Below, piece by piece: positions 44,720 through 54,102 of a stretch of DNA of 64,000 bases. The translations under genes and the position numbers were made by a program. Each line of letters opens with the position of its first letter. Within the stretch, counting starts at the first letter, position 1. This DNA comes from Pseudomonadales bacterium (GTDB taxonomy: Bacteria > Pseudomonadota > Gammaproteobacteria > Pseudomonadales > DC-out160). The stretch covers positions 124,001-188,000 of the forward strand of contig JAHRWA010000039.1 in assembly GCA_019090455.1 (NCBI GenBank). Reading direction: 5' to 3'. The notes under the pieces were generated by a model. The model made no database searches. It was not told where the DNA came from and saw only the letters and a list, made by a program, of their open reading frames with translations.

Positions 44720-45559
44720 CTAGTTTAACTTTTTAGTCGGATGGGCTTGGGTACTATTCACATCACGTGTTTTGAGGGATTTGACCTTCGGGCGATAGAC
44801 GTGTGCTTTCGACTCATCGTATAGATATGAATCCCTAAATTCATCTGTACCTAATACGGGTCCCACTAAAATCAAACTGGTGCGAGTGAATTTTTTCTTT
44901 CGAACTTGTTGGACAATATCACCCAAAGTACCCGTGACTTTATCTTGATCAGGCCAACTCGTGCGATAGCAAACCGCGACAGGGCAGTCTTCGCCATAAA
45001 AAGGAATTAACTCTTCGACAATTTTATGAATGCGTGTCACGCCTAAATGAATTGCCAGAGTCGCTCCTGACGCTGCCAATGCGGGTAGCCTTTCTTGCTC
45101 TGGGAAAGGGGTCTTGCCCTCGTAACGCGTCATGATAATGGTTTGCGATACACCCGATAACGTTAACTCCTTACGTAACCAGGCAGCGGATGCTGAAGTC
45201 GCAGTAACGCCGGGGATAATCTCATAATCAATATCTAACGCTTCTAAACGACGTATTTGTTCGCCAATGGCTCCATAGACAGAAGGATCGCCTGAATGAA
45301 CCCGAGCAACATCTTTTCCTAACGCATGCGCTTCTTTAATATGCTGTATGATTTCATCTAAATCGATGGAAGCGGTATCGACAATTTTCTCTGCGGTTTC
45401 TTCCACATTACTGAATATTTCTCTCGGTACTAAAGAGCCCGCGTAAAGAATAACGGGGCAATCATTAATGATACGCTGTCCTTTAACGGTAATGAGTTCC
45501 GGATCTCCCGGTCCTGCACCGACGAAATAAACTATCGCTTTACTGTTATCCTGTGTCAT
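44720..45559 (-). CDS. cobM: Precorrin-4 C11-methyltransferase CobM/CbiF
   Basis: This SAM-dependent corrin methyltransferase of 279 residues has GAGPGDPELITVKG at the N-terminus, the SGDPSVYGAIGEQI loop and the GVTATSASAAWL helix, then TRYEGKTPFPE and YRTSWPDQ, all diagnostic of CobM. It adds the C11 methyl group. It is the last gene of the long leftward arm. Confidence 0.95.
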   Translation of the reverse strand: MTQDNSKAIVYFVGAGPGDPELITVKGQRIINDCPVILYAGSLVPREIFSNVEETAEKIVDTASIDLDEIIQHIKEAHALGKDVARVHSGDPSVYGAIGEQIRRLEALDIDYEIIPGVTATSASAAWLRKELTLSGVSQTIIMTRYEGKTPFPEQERLPALAASGATLAIHLGVTRIHKIVEELIPFYGEDCPVAVCYRTSWPDQDKVTGTLGDIVQQVRKKKFTRTSLILVGPVLGTDEFRDSYLYDESKAHVYRPKVKSLKTRDVNSTQAHPTKKLN

Positions 45560-45658
45560 TTAGGTACTAACTCTCTCTTCTATCTAATTCTCTGTTAACT
45601 TTCAGTTAACTCTAATTCTCTTTTGACTCTAATACTCAATTGGAATTGAGAAGGCTAT

Positions 45659-46435
45659 TCACAATTTATTTTTATAGCCTCTTGGGGTGTACACCCAATC
45701 CTGATCACCATTGACGATATGTTGAGTTTCACTATTGCCCACCGACACGAGGGTAAACATATCCACATCGTCAGAACTCAATTGATCTAATTGCAAAATG
45801 GTAATGCTTTCGTCATCACGAGTGAGTTGTCTACCCAGCACAACAGGGGTAGTGGCGGGGCGATATTCTAACAAAATATCTCTTGCTGTATTAATCTGCC
45901 AATCCCGCTTCTTGGAGCGTGGATTATAGAAAGAAACAACAAAATCCCCCGCTCCTGCGCAATGCAGTCTTTTTTCAATCGTTTCCCAAGGCGTTAACAA
46001 ATCCGATAACGAGATGGTGCAAAAATCATGACCCAACATTGCTCCAACCCGGCTCGCTGCAGCCTGCATCGCAGAGATTCCAGGGACGACCTCTATCTCT
46101 ACATTCAGCCATTGCGGATTATTCGATTCACCCTTCAGTTGCTGATCCAGCAATTCAAACACTAACGTCGCCATGGCATAGATACCAATATCACCACTGG
46201 AGATCAAGGCGGTATTTTTTCCGTTAGCCGCTAGATCTAAAGCGAGTTGTGCTCGCCCAATTTCCTCACCCAAAGGCAGATCATGATGTACCTTCCCGTC
46301 ACATACCGACCCTAACAACTCGAGATATAAACCATAGGCCACCAAATCACTACAGACGTTAATTGCTTCAAGTGCCTTGGGTGTGACAAGATCTTTATCG
46401 CCAGGACCTGTACTGACTAGATATAATTTACTCAT
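45659..46435 (-). CDS. cobJ: Precorrin-3B C17-methyltransferase CobJ/CbiH
   Basis: This SAM methyltransferase of 258 residues has the N-terminal VSTGPGDKDLVTPKA, the ISSGDIGIYAMATLVFE segment, PGISAMQAAASRVGA and the conserved FYNPRSKKRDWQ and LGRQLTRDDE. It catalyses ring contraction and C17 methylation. CobJ needs precorrin-3B made by an oxygenase, while the cobalt-early homologue CbiH works without it; no oxygenase gene is visible here. Confidence 0.93.
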   Translation of the reverse strand: MSKLYLVSTGPGDKDLVTPKALEAINVCSDLVAYGLYLELLGSVCDGKVHHDLPLGEEIGRAQLALDLAANGKNTALISSGDIGIYAMATLVFELLDQQLKGESNNPQWLNVEIEVVPGISAMQAAASRVGAMLGHDFCTISLSDLLTPWETIEKRLHCAGAGDFVVSFYNPRSKKRDWQINTARDILLEYRPATTPVVLGRQLTRDDESITILQLDQLSSDDVDMFTLVSVGNSETQHIVNGDQDWVYTPRGYKNKL

Positions 46436-46488
46436 TTAATTCTCTTTAAATTCATTCTCATTAATTTTTTAAAACGGGCTTTAAATCT

Positions 46489-47253
46489 TTAAACACTTAA
46501 CGCTATGGCGCAGGTTGCTTTGCCGGTTTTCTGTTTCGTTAAAAGCAGTTTCGCTTTTCCCTGCCCCGCGCGTTGAGCCGCAATTAATGCGGCAGACTCC
46601 GCAACGCCATACACACCTACCGTATTAAAAACATAGTCGGACTTAACGCTCAACTGATCCTCTACGGTCGAAAGGGTTTCCTTATCAAAGGTGGCGTAGG
46701 GTTTTTGGATTGATTTCGCTAGATCAATCAATCCTTTTTCATCATGTTTAATATCAATGCTATTGATACTACCCACTTGCTTAAGATCCAGATTGGCTTG
46801 TCGCAGGCAAGTCTCTAACAGCTCTCGCAAATGCGCTTCAGTACAATTTCTCTCACAGCCCATGCCAACACTATAAACCGTTTTCACATAGGACTTCGCC
46901 GTGGTCATGACTAACTGAGCCCCCAACTGTAAGGCGACTTCTGATGCCCATTGGTTCGCTCCGCCTTCATGCCCCGACAACAAGGGAATCACGAAGTCAC
47001 CTAACTCGTCTAAAACCAACACCGGCGGATCATCGTGTTTATTGTTCAGCACCGGGGCCAGCGTTCTCACGGCGATACCCGTTGCACAAATCAGTATTAA
47101 GGGACATCCAGCACTGAATGCTTGCTGCACTTTTTCTGAAAAAGGTTTGGGCTTAAACCACAGCTCACTATCCACGGTTTGAGCTTGCAAAGCCTTTGCG
47201 AGAATTAATCCCGCTTCGGTCAACGCCACAATTTTAATTGCTTTATTATTCAT
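46489..47253 (-). CDS. cbiG: CbiG-like cobalt-precorrin-5A hydrolase, two-domain form
   Basis: The N-terminal half has the CbiG core CATGIAVRTLAPVL and LSGHEGGANQWA. The C-terminal half is a CobE/CbiG-C domain with SVGMGCERNC and VYGVAESAAL, where the lactone-opening site is assembled. The region between is short compared with CbiG of about 350 residues. The ATG at 47253 is preferred to a GTG at 47271, giving 254 residues. CbiG opens the ring-A lactone with loss of acetaldehyde in the cobalt-early route. It is not found in the classical aerobic route, where only CobE exists. Confidence 0.88.
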   Translation of the reverse strand: MNNKAIKIVALTEAGLILAKALQAQTVDSELWFKPKPFSEKVQQAFSAGCPLILICATGIAVRTLAPVLNNKHDDPPVLVLDELGDFVIPLLSGHEGGANQWASEVALQLGAQLVMTTAKSYVKTVYSVGMGCERNCTEAHLRELLETCLRQANLDLKQVGSINSIDIKHDEKGLIDLAKSIQKPYATFDKETLSTVEDQLSVKSDYVFNTVGVYGVAESAALIAAQRAGQGKAKLLLTKQKTGKATCAIALSV

Positions 47254-47327
47254 CCCGTTTTCTCTGCTCACTCAATCTATCTACACTATTTATTTCATTC
47301 GATATATTGTACGTTCAGCGACACTAT

Positions 47328-48059
47328 CTAGGAACGATCACGCTCCTGGCGAACCACAACAAACAGTGAGAAGTAAGGACCGGCTTCCCCTTCGAGCCCA
47401 CTAACATCCCTTATTATTTTTTCGTCCTTTCTGCCAATATACTCCAAATAACTGGCTTCATGGCTTCTACCGCTCTTGTCCAGTGCGGTTAATATTCGCT
47501 GTCGAGAACGGCCCGCCTTCATAATAACAACGCTATCATGAAGGCTTAACACCTTAATAATATCCTCGTCGCTATGCCTGCCACTGATCACGGCAAAAGA
47601 TTCCTTCAACATCGTTAAGGGCGATTGCAACGCAGAAGACGCTGCATGAACAGATGAGATTCCCGGTACTACCAAGCAAGTATAATTCTCTTGAATACGT
47701 TCTAGCAGATAGGAAAATGAGCCGAAAAATAATGGATCACCTTCACAGAGAAACACAACGGTTTTTCCAGCCTGCAATTCTTTTTGAATGGCATTCGCTG
47801 CGTCATCGTAAACACGATTAGCGATGCTTCGATCATCGCACATGGGCATTACCACGGGTATTTCCAATTGTTCGCGTTCTGTATTATTCAGAACTTGCGC
47901 TGCGATATTTCGCGCTTGCGATACACCCTGTTCATTGGCTATATAGCTAATGACATCTGCTTCCTGTATTAACCGGTACGCCTTCAGCGTTATTAATTCA
48001 GGATCACCGGGGCCCACACCAACGCCAATCAATTTTCCTTGCTCGCTTGTTTCACTCAT
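47328..48059 (-). CDS. cobI: Precorrin-2 C20-methyltransferase CobI/CbiL
   Basis: This SAM methyltransferase of 243 residues has GVGVGPGDPELITLKAYR at the N-terminus, VFLCEGDPLFFGSF in the middle and PGISSVHAASSALQSPL, then an MKAGRSRQRI segment near the C-terminus. It adds the C20 methyl group to precorrin-2 or its cobalt form. A tandem repeat of 15-base units lies just before its start. Confidence 0.94.
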   Translation of the reverse strand: MSETSEQGKLIGVGVGPGDPELITLKAYRLIQEADVISYIANEQGVSQARNIAAQVLNNTEREQLEIPVVMPMCDDRSIANRVYDDAANAIQKELQAGKTVVFLCEGDPLFFGSFSYLLERIQENYTCLVVPGISSVHAASSALQSPLTMLKESFAVISGRHSDEDIIKVLSLHDSVVIMKAGRSRQRILTALDKSGRSHEASYLEYIGRKDEKIIRDVSGLEGEAGPYFSLFVVVRQERDRS

Positions 48060-48080
48060 GATTGCTGCCTAGCTCTTTTA

Positions 48081-48130
48081 TTCATAGCCTTAATATTCAT
48101 AGCCTTAATATTCATAGCCTTAATATTCAT
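48081..48130. repeat. Tandem repeat between cobI and cobL
   Basis: The 15-base unit TTCATAGCCTTAATA occurs three times without change (48081, 48096, 48111), followed by a partial TTCAT. It occupies the spacer between cobL and cobI. It looks like a recent slippage expansion. Confidence 0.95.
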
Positions 48131-48159
48131 GATTTTGGTTTATTTTTACTTTGTACTTT

Positions 48160-49485
48160 TTACTTTTTAAATCGAAATAACGTAACCGGTAATTTCGATT
48201 GATAGCTGAGTTTACCTTGTGTCATTAGCCCCTTGTTCACGGCTAGCTCAACGCTCTCCACTTGATCATCAGATAAAGATTCTGCGAATGTCGCCAGTTG
48301 CATTTTCGTCTTTTCAGTAACAGCACTTGCGACTAACAATCCATTTTCAGGCAATCGTTGCCAAAATTGATTGAGAATGATTGGCATCTCCCCATCACTA
48401 CCGCCAATGAATATTTTATTCGGTAACGGCAAGTCATTACAGGCATCCGGCGCGCGTCCCTGAATCACATTCAGATTAGTCATGACGCCAAATTTTTTTC
48501 GATTTATTCTCAAATTTTGAAGCCGCTCTGCGTTATGCTCAATGGCATATACCGCAACACACTCGTTCCAAAACGAAAGTTCGACGGCCACTCCTCCACA
48601 TCCTGCACCGACATCCCAAATAACGTCGTCATTAGAGGGTTGCAGCAGAGAGGCAATAACGAGACGCACTTCTCTCTTGGTAATCATGCCCTGACCCGGT
48701 TTCGCGCCAGTACTAAAACTGGCGTCCGGGATACCAGGAAACTCCGGCATCACTCCACCGTCACCCCGCGTTTGTATCACCGTCACATGGAGAGGATCAA
48801 AAGTTAGATAAGTCATGTCAATCAATTCGAGTACACTAAAGTGACGTACTCTTTGCTTTTCAAAACCTAAATTTTCACAGACCCAAATGATCGACTGTTG
48901 AAAATTGGCCGCCAAACATTCCTTCGCGAGAATTTGCGGCGTGCTATTTTTATCCGTCAGAATCATTAATGTTTGATTCGATTTCAAAGATCGTCTTATT
49001 TTTTCTAATGGTCGACCGTGCAAACTCAGGACATTGACATCCTGTAGGGCAAAACCCAGCACACTACAGGCAAACTGGATGCTCGAAATTGCGGGATAAA
49101 ACCGTATCTCTTCACGTTTAAAATGGGATAGACACCAACGACCAATACCGTAATACAAAGGGTCACCTGATGCTAAGATAACTGTTTTTTTGTTAATAAC
49201 TGTGTTTTCGTTAATAGCAGTGTTTTCGTTATCAAATTTTTGAATAACCGCCTTAAGCTCCCCTAGTTTTGGTAGCACCTTGTATTCAGTATTCTCTATA
49301 AGGTCAGACGTTTCGTCTAACGTATCATTCAAAAATCCTTTGATAATTTCAAGCTGGCGGGAAGATCCAATAATAAGATGCGCGCGAGTTAATGCCGATT
49401 TCGCGGCATCGGACAATAGTGGCTTTTCCGATGCGCCCAATCCAATCACATGCAATTTCGCAGACTGTGATTTCTCTCGCGTCAT
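48160..49485 (-). CDS. cobL: Precorrin-6Y C5,15-methyltransferase (decarboxylating) CobL
   Basis: This 441-residue fusion joins a CbiE-like N-terminal methyltransferase (HVIGLGASEKP, ASGDPLYYGIGRW) to a CbiT-like C-terminal domain (IWDVGAGCGGVAVELS, YAIEHNAERLQNL). It methylates C5 and C15 and removes the C12 acetate carboxyl. A short repeat INENTV/INKKTV lies near residue 90, encoded by an 18-base tandem repeat. The start overlaps the cobH stop by one base (TGATG). Confidence 0.95.
   Translation of the reverse strand: MTREKSQSAKLHVIGLGASEKPLLSDAAKSALTRAHLIIGSSRQLEIIKGFLNDTLDETSDLIENTEYKVLPKLGELKAVIQKFDNENTAINENTVINKKTVILASGDPLYYGIGRWCLSHFKREEIRFYPAISSIQFACSVLGFALQDVNVLSLHGRPLEKIRRSLKSNQTLMILTDKNSTPQILAKECLAANFQQSIIWVCENLGFEKQRVRHFSVLELIDMTYLTFDPLHVTVIQTRGDGGVMPEFPGIPDASFSTGAKPGQGMITKREVRLVIASLLQPSNDDVIWDVGAGCGGVAVELSFWNECVAVYAIEHNAERLQNLRINRKKFGVMTNLNVIQGRAPDACNDLPLPNKIFIGGSDGEMPIILNQFWQRLPENGLLVASAVTEKTKMQLATFAESLSDDQVESVELAVNKGLMTQGKLSYQSKLPVTLFRFKK
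49181..49234 (-). repeat. 18-base tandem repeat inside cobL
   Basis: Three imperfect 18-base units run from 49181 to 49234 and encode the hexapeptide repeat IN(K/E)(K/N)T(V/A). The multiple of three keeps the frame. The repeat sits in a loop of the CbiE-like domain before the ASGDPLYYG motif. Confidence 0.9.
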
Positions 49486-50126
49486 CAGTAATACTCATCC
49501 ACATTACAGCGTAATAGAGCATTACAACTCGCCGAGGAGACGGCACTTCCACCCATGCGACCCAGCAGAGTAATACACTCTACCCCTAAAGCCTCATGGA
49601 CATCCCACAAATGCTGTTTCGACTCCGCTGCACCCACAAACCCCACGGGCATACCGATAATAAGCGCTGGTTTTTCAGCACCTTGTTCAATCATTTCCAA
49701 CAACCGAAATAGCGCGGTGGGTGCGTTACCAATGACAACGACACTCCCTCTTAAATGTGATTCCCAAAGTTGCACGGCCGCCATTGATCGAGTCTCGCCA
49801 GAGTCCTTCGCCATAGAAATGGCACTGGGATCATTTAGAAAACACTGAGGTGTCTTGGTAATCATTCGCTTGGTAATGCCTTGCTTTACCATTTCCACAT
49901 CGCAGAGTATCGTGCAGTCTGCCACTAGAGCTTGCATTCCAGTCTGACATGCATGGCGACTGAATCGCACCTGCTTAGCCACTTCCGGTATACCAACACT
50001 ATGGACAATACGCATCACGACTTGCTGCTGTTCGCGATCAAATTCGGTCAAGCTCGTCAGCGCTCTTATCTGCTTAAAGCTCTTCGCTTCAATCTCTTTC
50101 GGGTCTACTTCGTAATTTTGACTCAT
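49485..50126 (-). CDS. cobH: Precorrin-8X methylmutase CobH/CbiC
   Basis: This 213-residue isomerase moves the methyl group from C11 to C12 to form hydrogenobyrinate. Family motifs are VMRIVHSVGIPEVAKQV with the catalytic His, the DVEMVKQGI strand and IIGMPVGFVGAAESK near the C-terminus. Overlapping coding with cobL (one base) and a spacing of 15 bases from cobK show a tight operon. Confidence 0.95.
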   Translation of the reverse strand: MSQNYEVDPKEIEAKSFKQIRALTSLTEFDREQQQVVMRIVHSVGIPEVAKQVRFSRHACQTGMQALVADCTILCDVEMVKQGITKRMITKTPQCFLNDPSAISMAKDSGETRSMAAVQLWESHLRGSVVVIGNAPTALFRLLEMIEQGAEKPALIIGMPVGFVGAAESKQHLWDVHEALGVECITLLGRMGGSAVSSASCNALLRCNVDEYY

Positions 50127-50141
50127 TGACTTTATAACACT

Positions 50142-50927
50142 TTAATTTTTTAGTTGATTGACGATGTCATTTTCATATTCTTGAATATCGTTGTAAGTCC
50201 TATCCGCATTTTCCAAGGTCGGTCTAGCTAACATAAAAACAGGGATGGATAAATCTCGGGCCACCTCCAACTTTGCTATTGTTGAATCACCACCACTGTT
50301 TTTACTCACCAGCAAATCCACATGGTGTAGCCGCATTAAATCCATTTCATTTTGGTAGTCAAAAGGTCCGATGGCTTTGATCCATTGCATAGTCGAGGGC
50401 AACGAGACTGTCGGAGCCACCGCCGTTCTTAATAGATATTTCTGTGGCTCTTGTTTTGAAAACGATTGTTCTGACAACGATTGCCCCAAACTTCGGATAG
50501 TCGCCTGGTCAAGTTGCCCCGCCGTAAAGAAAATGGATTGATAACCTGCCAGCGCAGGCAAAAGCAATTCCCAATTCTCAAATAATTGCCAATGATCGCC
50601 TTCTTGCATTTCCCAAGCTGGCCTTTGAAAACGCCAGCAGGGTATTGCCATTTCTTTTGCGGCCAATACCGCGTTACCACTCATTTTATTCGCGTAAGGG
50701 TGTGTCACATCCAAAATCGCTGATATCGGTTTTCGATCTTTACTACGTAATCTCAAATATTCTGCCAATCCGCCAAACTGAGTAAAACCGCCACTGATAA
50801 TTTCGCATGACACATCGGGTGTACGTACCAGCCCTGCAACACTATAAACAAGCGCCATACCCTGTTGATGTAGCTTTTCAGTGAGTCGTCTAGCGTCCGC
50901 TGTACCACCCAGTATCAACAGCGACAT
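50142..50927 (-). CDS. cobK: Precorrin-6A reductase CobK/CbiJ
   Basis: This NAD(P)H-dependent reductase begins with LLILGGTADARRLTEKL, the Rossmann-like start of CobK. DVTHPYANKMS and FTAGQLDQATI follow, and VSKNSGGDSTIAKLEVARDL is the C-terminal hallmark. The ATG at 50927 overlaps the cbiD stop (TGATG) and gives 261 residues; the longer frame starting inside cbiD is rejected. Confidence 0.93.
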   Translation of the reverse strand: MSLLILGGTADARRLTEKLHQQGMALVYSVAGLVRTPDVSCEIISGGFTQFGGLAEYLRLRSKDRKPISAILDVTHPYANKMSGNAVLAAKEMAIPCWRFQRPAWEMQEGDHWQLFENWELLLPALAGYQSIFFTAGQLDQATIRSLGQSLSEQSFSKQEPQKYLLRTAVAPTVSLPSTMQWIKAIGPFDYQNEMDLMRLHHVDLLVSKNSGGDSTIAKLEVARDLSIPVFMLARPTLENADRTYNDIQEYENDIVNQLKN

Positions 50928-52054
50928 CAGACACTCACCCCTGCCGATCCAACCCCTGCTGATCCAACAAAGCGCCCTTGTCGATCTACGGCCCATACTT
51001 CCACTTGTATAACACTAGGCAGTATTCGGTATACTCTTTCCAGAGCCTCTTCACACAACGCATTTGCAATATCAATATTCTGCTCAACACAAAGGTTAAG
51101 CACTTCAACACTGGTGTTAGCTCCGCGAATTTTTTCCAACAACACCTGATTCGCACCTAGATTCTCTGCTTTATCTGCCATGTGGTCAAAGCTGATAGCA
51201 GAAACCCGACTATTCAAATCCATGTGCCCATTGGCTAACTTGCTAATTTTGCCAATGCCACCGCAAATACTGAGTTTAGCTAAAGGGTTTTTCTTAAGGT
51301 GTTTGATTACCGCTCCGACGAAATCACCCATCTCAATCAAGGCCACTTCCGGTAGCTGGTAGTGCTCCTTTATTGCAGATTCACTGCTATTGCCTGTGCT
51401 AGCCGCTACATGTTGAATTCCATTTGCTCTCGCCACATCAATACCCTGATGTATCGACGCAATCCAAGCAGCGCACGAAAAAGGGCGCACTATTCCTGTG
51501 GTACCTAAAATGGATAAACCGCCGAGAATACCCAAACGTCCATTCATGGTTTTCTTGGCAATTTGCTCTCCATTTTCAACACCGACGGAAACGACGAAGC
51601 CGCCTTCGTAATCATTTTGTTGCGCGACATACTGCAAATTCTGCAAGATCATCTGACGAGGGATCGGGTTGATTGCAGGCTCCCCTACCGAAAGAGACAA
51701 TCCCTCTCGTGTTACCGTACCGACTCCCGCTGCTGCCTTAAACCGAACACCGGGATCTTCGCTCAAACTAAGCTCTACATAAACTGTTGCGCCATGGGTC
51801 ACATCAGGATCATCACCTGCATCCTTAATCGTCTGAGCACGAATCCCTTTACTCTTATCCTGGTCTGAAATAGACCCATACCCTTCAATTGTCAGCTCAA
51901 CTGTTTTACCTTTTGGCAACGTAATACTGACTACATCTAAGGTTTTATTCACTAACAAGTAAGTTGCTGCAGCGACAGAGCATGCCGTAGCGCAAGAGCC
52001 TGTGGTTAACCCAGTACGCAGAGTCGTAACCTTCTCACCACTCTCTGCCCACAT
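50927..52054 (-). CDS. cbiD: Cobalt-precorrin-5B C1-methyltransferase CbiD
   Basis: CbiD (375 residues) methylates C1 in the cobalt-early route and replaces CobF. The start TLRTGLTTGSCATACSVAAATYLL is typical, as are DAGDDPDVTHGA, GVGTVTREGLSLSVGEPAINPIPR, FSCAAWIASI and ASTGNSSESA. The C-terminus has a small GSAGVGSAGVSV duplication. Pseudomonads also carry cbiD together with an aerobic cobG, so its presence alone does not fix the route. Confidence 0.95.
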   Translation of the reverse strand: MWAESGEKVTTLRTGLTTGSCATACSVAAATYLLVNKTLDVVSITLPKGKTVELTIEGYGSISDQDKSKGIRAQTIKDAGDDPDVTHGATVYVELSLSEDPGVRFKAAAGVGTVTREGLSLSVGEPAINPIPRQMILQNLQYVAQQNDYEGGFVVSVGVENGEQIAKKTMNGRLGILGGLSILGTTGIVRPFSCAAWIASIHQGIDVARANGIQHVAASTGNSSESAIKEHYQLPEVALIEMGDFVGAVIKHLKKNPLAKLSICGGIGKISKLANGHMDLNSRVSAISFDHMADKAENLGANQVLLEKIRGANTSVEVLNLCVEQNIDIANALCEEALERVYRILPSVIQVEVWAVDRQGRFVGSAGVGSAGVSV

Positions 52055-52074
52055 AGGGTCACCTCCACTTGCTC

Positions 52075-52104
52075 TTGTTTATTACAGGGTTGTTTATTAC
52101 AGGA
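52075..52104. repeat. Two-copy 15-base tandem repeat before cbiD
   Basis: TTGTTTATTACAGG occurs at 52075 and again at 52090, period 15. It lies in the spacer between cobB and cbiD, about 20 bases before the cbiD start. It echoes the 15-base repeat next to cobI. Confidence 0.9.
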
Positions 52105-52152
52105 TTATTTAATGCATAATGGTTTAATACTGAATTTTTAAATAAACACTAC

Positions 52153-53469
52153 TCAGTGTTTGTTCGAAGCTTTAAACAGACGAGCAATGGCATCAGGATT
52201 GGATGGGAAAAATAAATGTAAATAACTTGCGGTTAATCGTCGTTGACGATATATCGCTTCTCCTGGTGCTACGTGTCGTTGACGTCTTCCGAAAGCTATA
52301 GGCTCAGCGGTCTCGTCGCTACGTGATCGGTGATGCGCATGTCCACGAACCTCACCCTCTGGCAAGGGTAACGTCTGCATCCCCTGGCAACCCCGTTTAC
52401 CTCGCATTGCCCCATGCCCCGATAATAACCCGGCCATAGGGTATTGCTGGTTTTCAAGATCCGTGAGTGTTTCTAAGGTATAGAGAAAACCACCACATTC
52501 CGCCAAAATCGGTCTATCACCTTGAAAGAAATCTTTCAGTTCTTCTAAGAGAGTCTTATTTTCAGCGAGCTGTTTTGCATATAATTCTGGGTATCCGCCT
52601 GGCAACCACAAGGCATCTATTTCGGGTAAATGTGCATCGCTGAGGGGAGAGAAAAAATAAACTTCCGCACCCAAATCCCTTAGCAGTTGAATATTACATT
52701 CATAGATAAAACTAAAAGCGGCGTCTTTCGCTACCCCTATTTTAACGCCTTGCAATTGAGGATTCACCTCCGGTACCGAGGTAGGATAGAAATTCACGGG
52801 GCGAAATTTCTCAAGTATCTCTCCCACGCCCTCTGCTTGAAAATAATCAGCCGCTAATTCAAACCGTCGCTCAAGTTCATCCGTCACCTCACTGGCTTGC
52901 ACCAATCCCAAATGACGTTCTGGAAGCGCCAAATCTTCTGAATTTTCTAAACTCGCTAGGAGCGGAATACTTTCTGGCAACGCTTCTTCAATAAGTTCTT
53001 TATGCCGATTGGTACCGCATTTATTCGCAATCAATCCCACGATATCAATATCATCACGATAGCTAGCCAATCCGGCAGCAATAGCGCCACAAGTTTGCGC
53101 CATGCCTTTCGCATCAATGACCAGCGCAACCGGAATATTAAAATGTGCCGCTAAGTCTGCGCTAGAAGGTTCGCCATCAAACAATCCCATGGCACCTTCA
53201 ACGATAATAAGATCTGCCACTTGAGCTGCTAAATAGAATTGTTGCTGGCACCATTCCTCACCCGCCATCCACAGATCTATTTGTACCACGGGCTGCCCCG
53301 AAGCTTGTTCCAATATTTGTGGATCGAGGTAATCTGGACCCGTCTTAAAAATTCGAACCGTTTTCCCCAGTCGTGTTAGTAATCTAGCTAGCCCGCAGGT
53401 AACAATAGTTTTGCCCTGCCCTGAAGCCGGGGCTGATAAAAATAATGCGGGACAACTGGCAGCACTCAT
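52153..53469 (-). CDS. cobB: Cobyrinic acid a,c-diamide synthase CobB/CbiA
   Basis: This glutamine-dependent ATP amidase of 438 residues has a P-loop SAPASGQGKT near the N-terminus, a DethioB-synthase-like VEGAMGLFDG segment, and a triad glutaminase domain with the nucleophilic Cys in LAECGGFLYTLETL and the His near the C-terminus in SYLHLFF. It amidates carboxylates a and c. An unusual His/Arg-rich insert (GHAHHRSRSDE) lies near residue 385. It follows cobO with a one-base overlap. Confidence 0.94.
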   Translation of the reverse strand: MSAASCPALFLSAPASGQGKTIVTCGLARLLTRLGKTVRIFKTGPDYLDPQILEQASGQPVVQIDLWMAGEEWCQQQFYLAAQVADLIIVEGAMGLFDGEPSSADLAAHFNIPVALVIDAKGMAQTCGAIAAGLASYRDDIDIVGLIANKCGTNRHKELIEEALPESIPLLASLENSEDLALPERHLGLVQASEVTDELERRFELAADYFQAEGVGEILEKFRPVNFYPTSVPEVNPQLQGVKIGVAKDAAFSFIYECNIQLLRDLGAEVYFFSPLSDAHLPEIDALWLPGGYPELYAKQLAENKTLLEELKDFFQGDRPILAECGGFLYTLETLTDLENQQYPMAGLLSGHGAMRGKRGCQGMQTLPLPEGEVRGHAHHRSRSDETAEPIAFGRRQRHVAPGEAIYRQRRLTASYLHLFFPSNPDAIARLFKASNKH

Positions 53470-54062
53470 TAGAATTCAATCCCCTGCTGTGCCTTCACTC
53501 CCAATCTAAAAGCATGACGCTCATCCTGAACAATGGAAATGGTATCGGCAATGGCTTGTAGCTCCAACGCCATAGTACGACCCGTAATAATGACGTTTTG
53601 ATTTTTAGGACGATTTTGAAGGGCTTCTACTACGGGCTGAACTTCCAGATATTTGTACTTAAACATATAACTCATTTCATCAAACACGAGCATATCAATG
53701 GTTTCATCTTGCAACAGTTTTTCTGCTAGTGCCCACGCTTTTTTAGCCGCCGCGATATCTTGCTCTTTATCCTGAGTCTCCCAGGTAAATCCGTGACCCA
53801 TAATATGCCAATCAACCAAGGGACTATCTTTGAAAAACTTGTACTCACCCGTTTCGGTACGTCCTTTTATGAATTGGATAACTACACATTTTTTTCCATG
53901 CCCTAAAGATCGAAGCATGGTTCCAAATGCCGAGCTGCTTTTGCCTTTACCATTTCCCTTTAAGAGAATCAGTACACCTCTTTCTTCCGTGGCATTGGCA
54001 ATCTTGCGGTCCATCACGGCTTTTTTACTCGCCATGCGATCTTTATGTTTTGTGTCGCTCAT
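53469..54062 (-). CDS. cobO: Corrinoid adenosyltransferase CobO/BtuR
   Basis: This 197-residue ATP:Co(I)rrinoid adenosyltransferase of the CobA/CobO type has the P-loop GNGKGKSSSAFG, the VVIQFIKG strand and the FDEMSYMFKYKYLE segment. VIITGRTMALELQAIADTIS precedes the C-terminus. It attaches the 5'-deoxyadenosyl group that NrdJ also needs. Confidence 0.95.
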   Translation of the reverse strand: MSDTKHKDRMASKKAVMDRKIANATEERGVLILLKGNGKGKSSSAFGTMLRSLGHGKKCVVIQFIKGRTETGEYKFFKDSPLVDWHIMGHGFTWETQDKEQDIAAAKKAWALAEKLLQDETIDMLVFDEMSYMFKYKYLEVQPVVEALQNRPKNQNVIITGRTMALELQAIADTISIVQDERHAFRLGVKAQQGIEF

Positions 54063-54102
54063 TTAAGGGACCTCATTGGTTTTTTGAATTGCGCGGTCAA
54101 CA

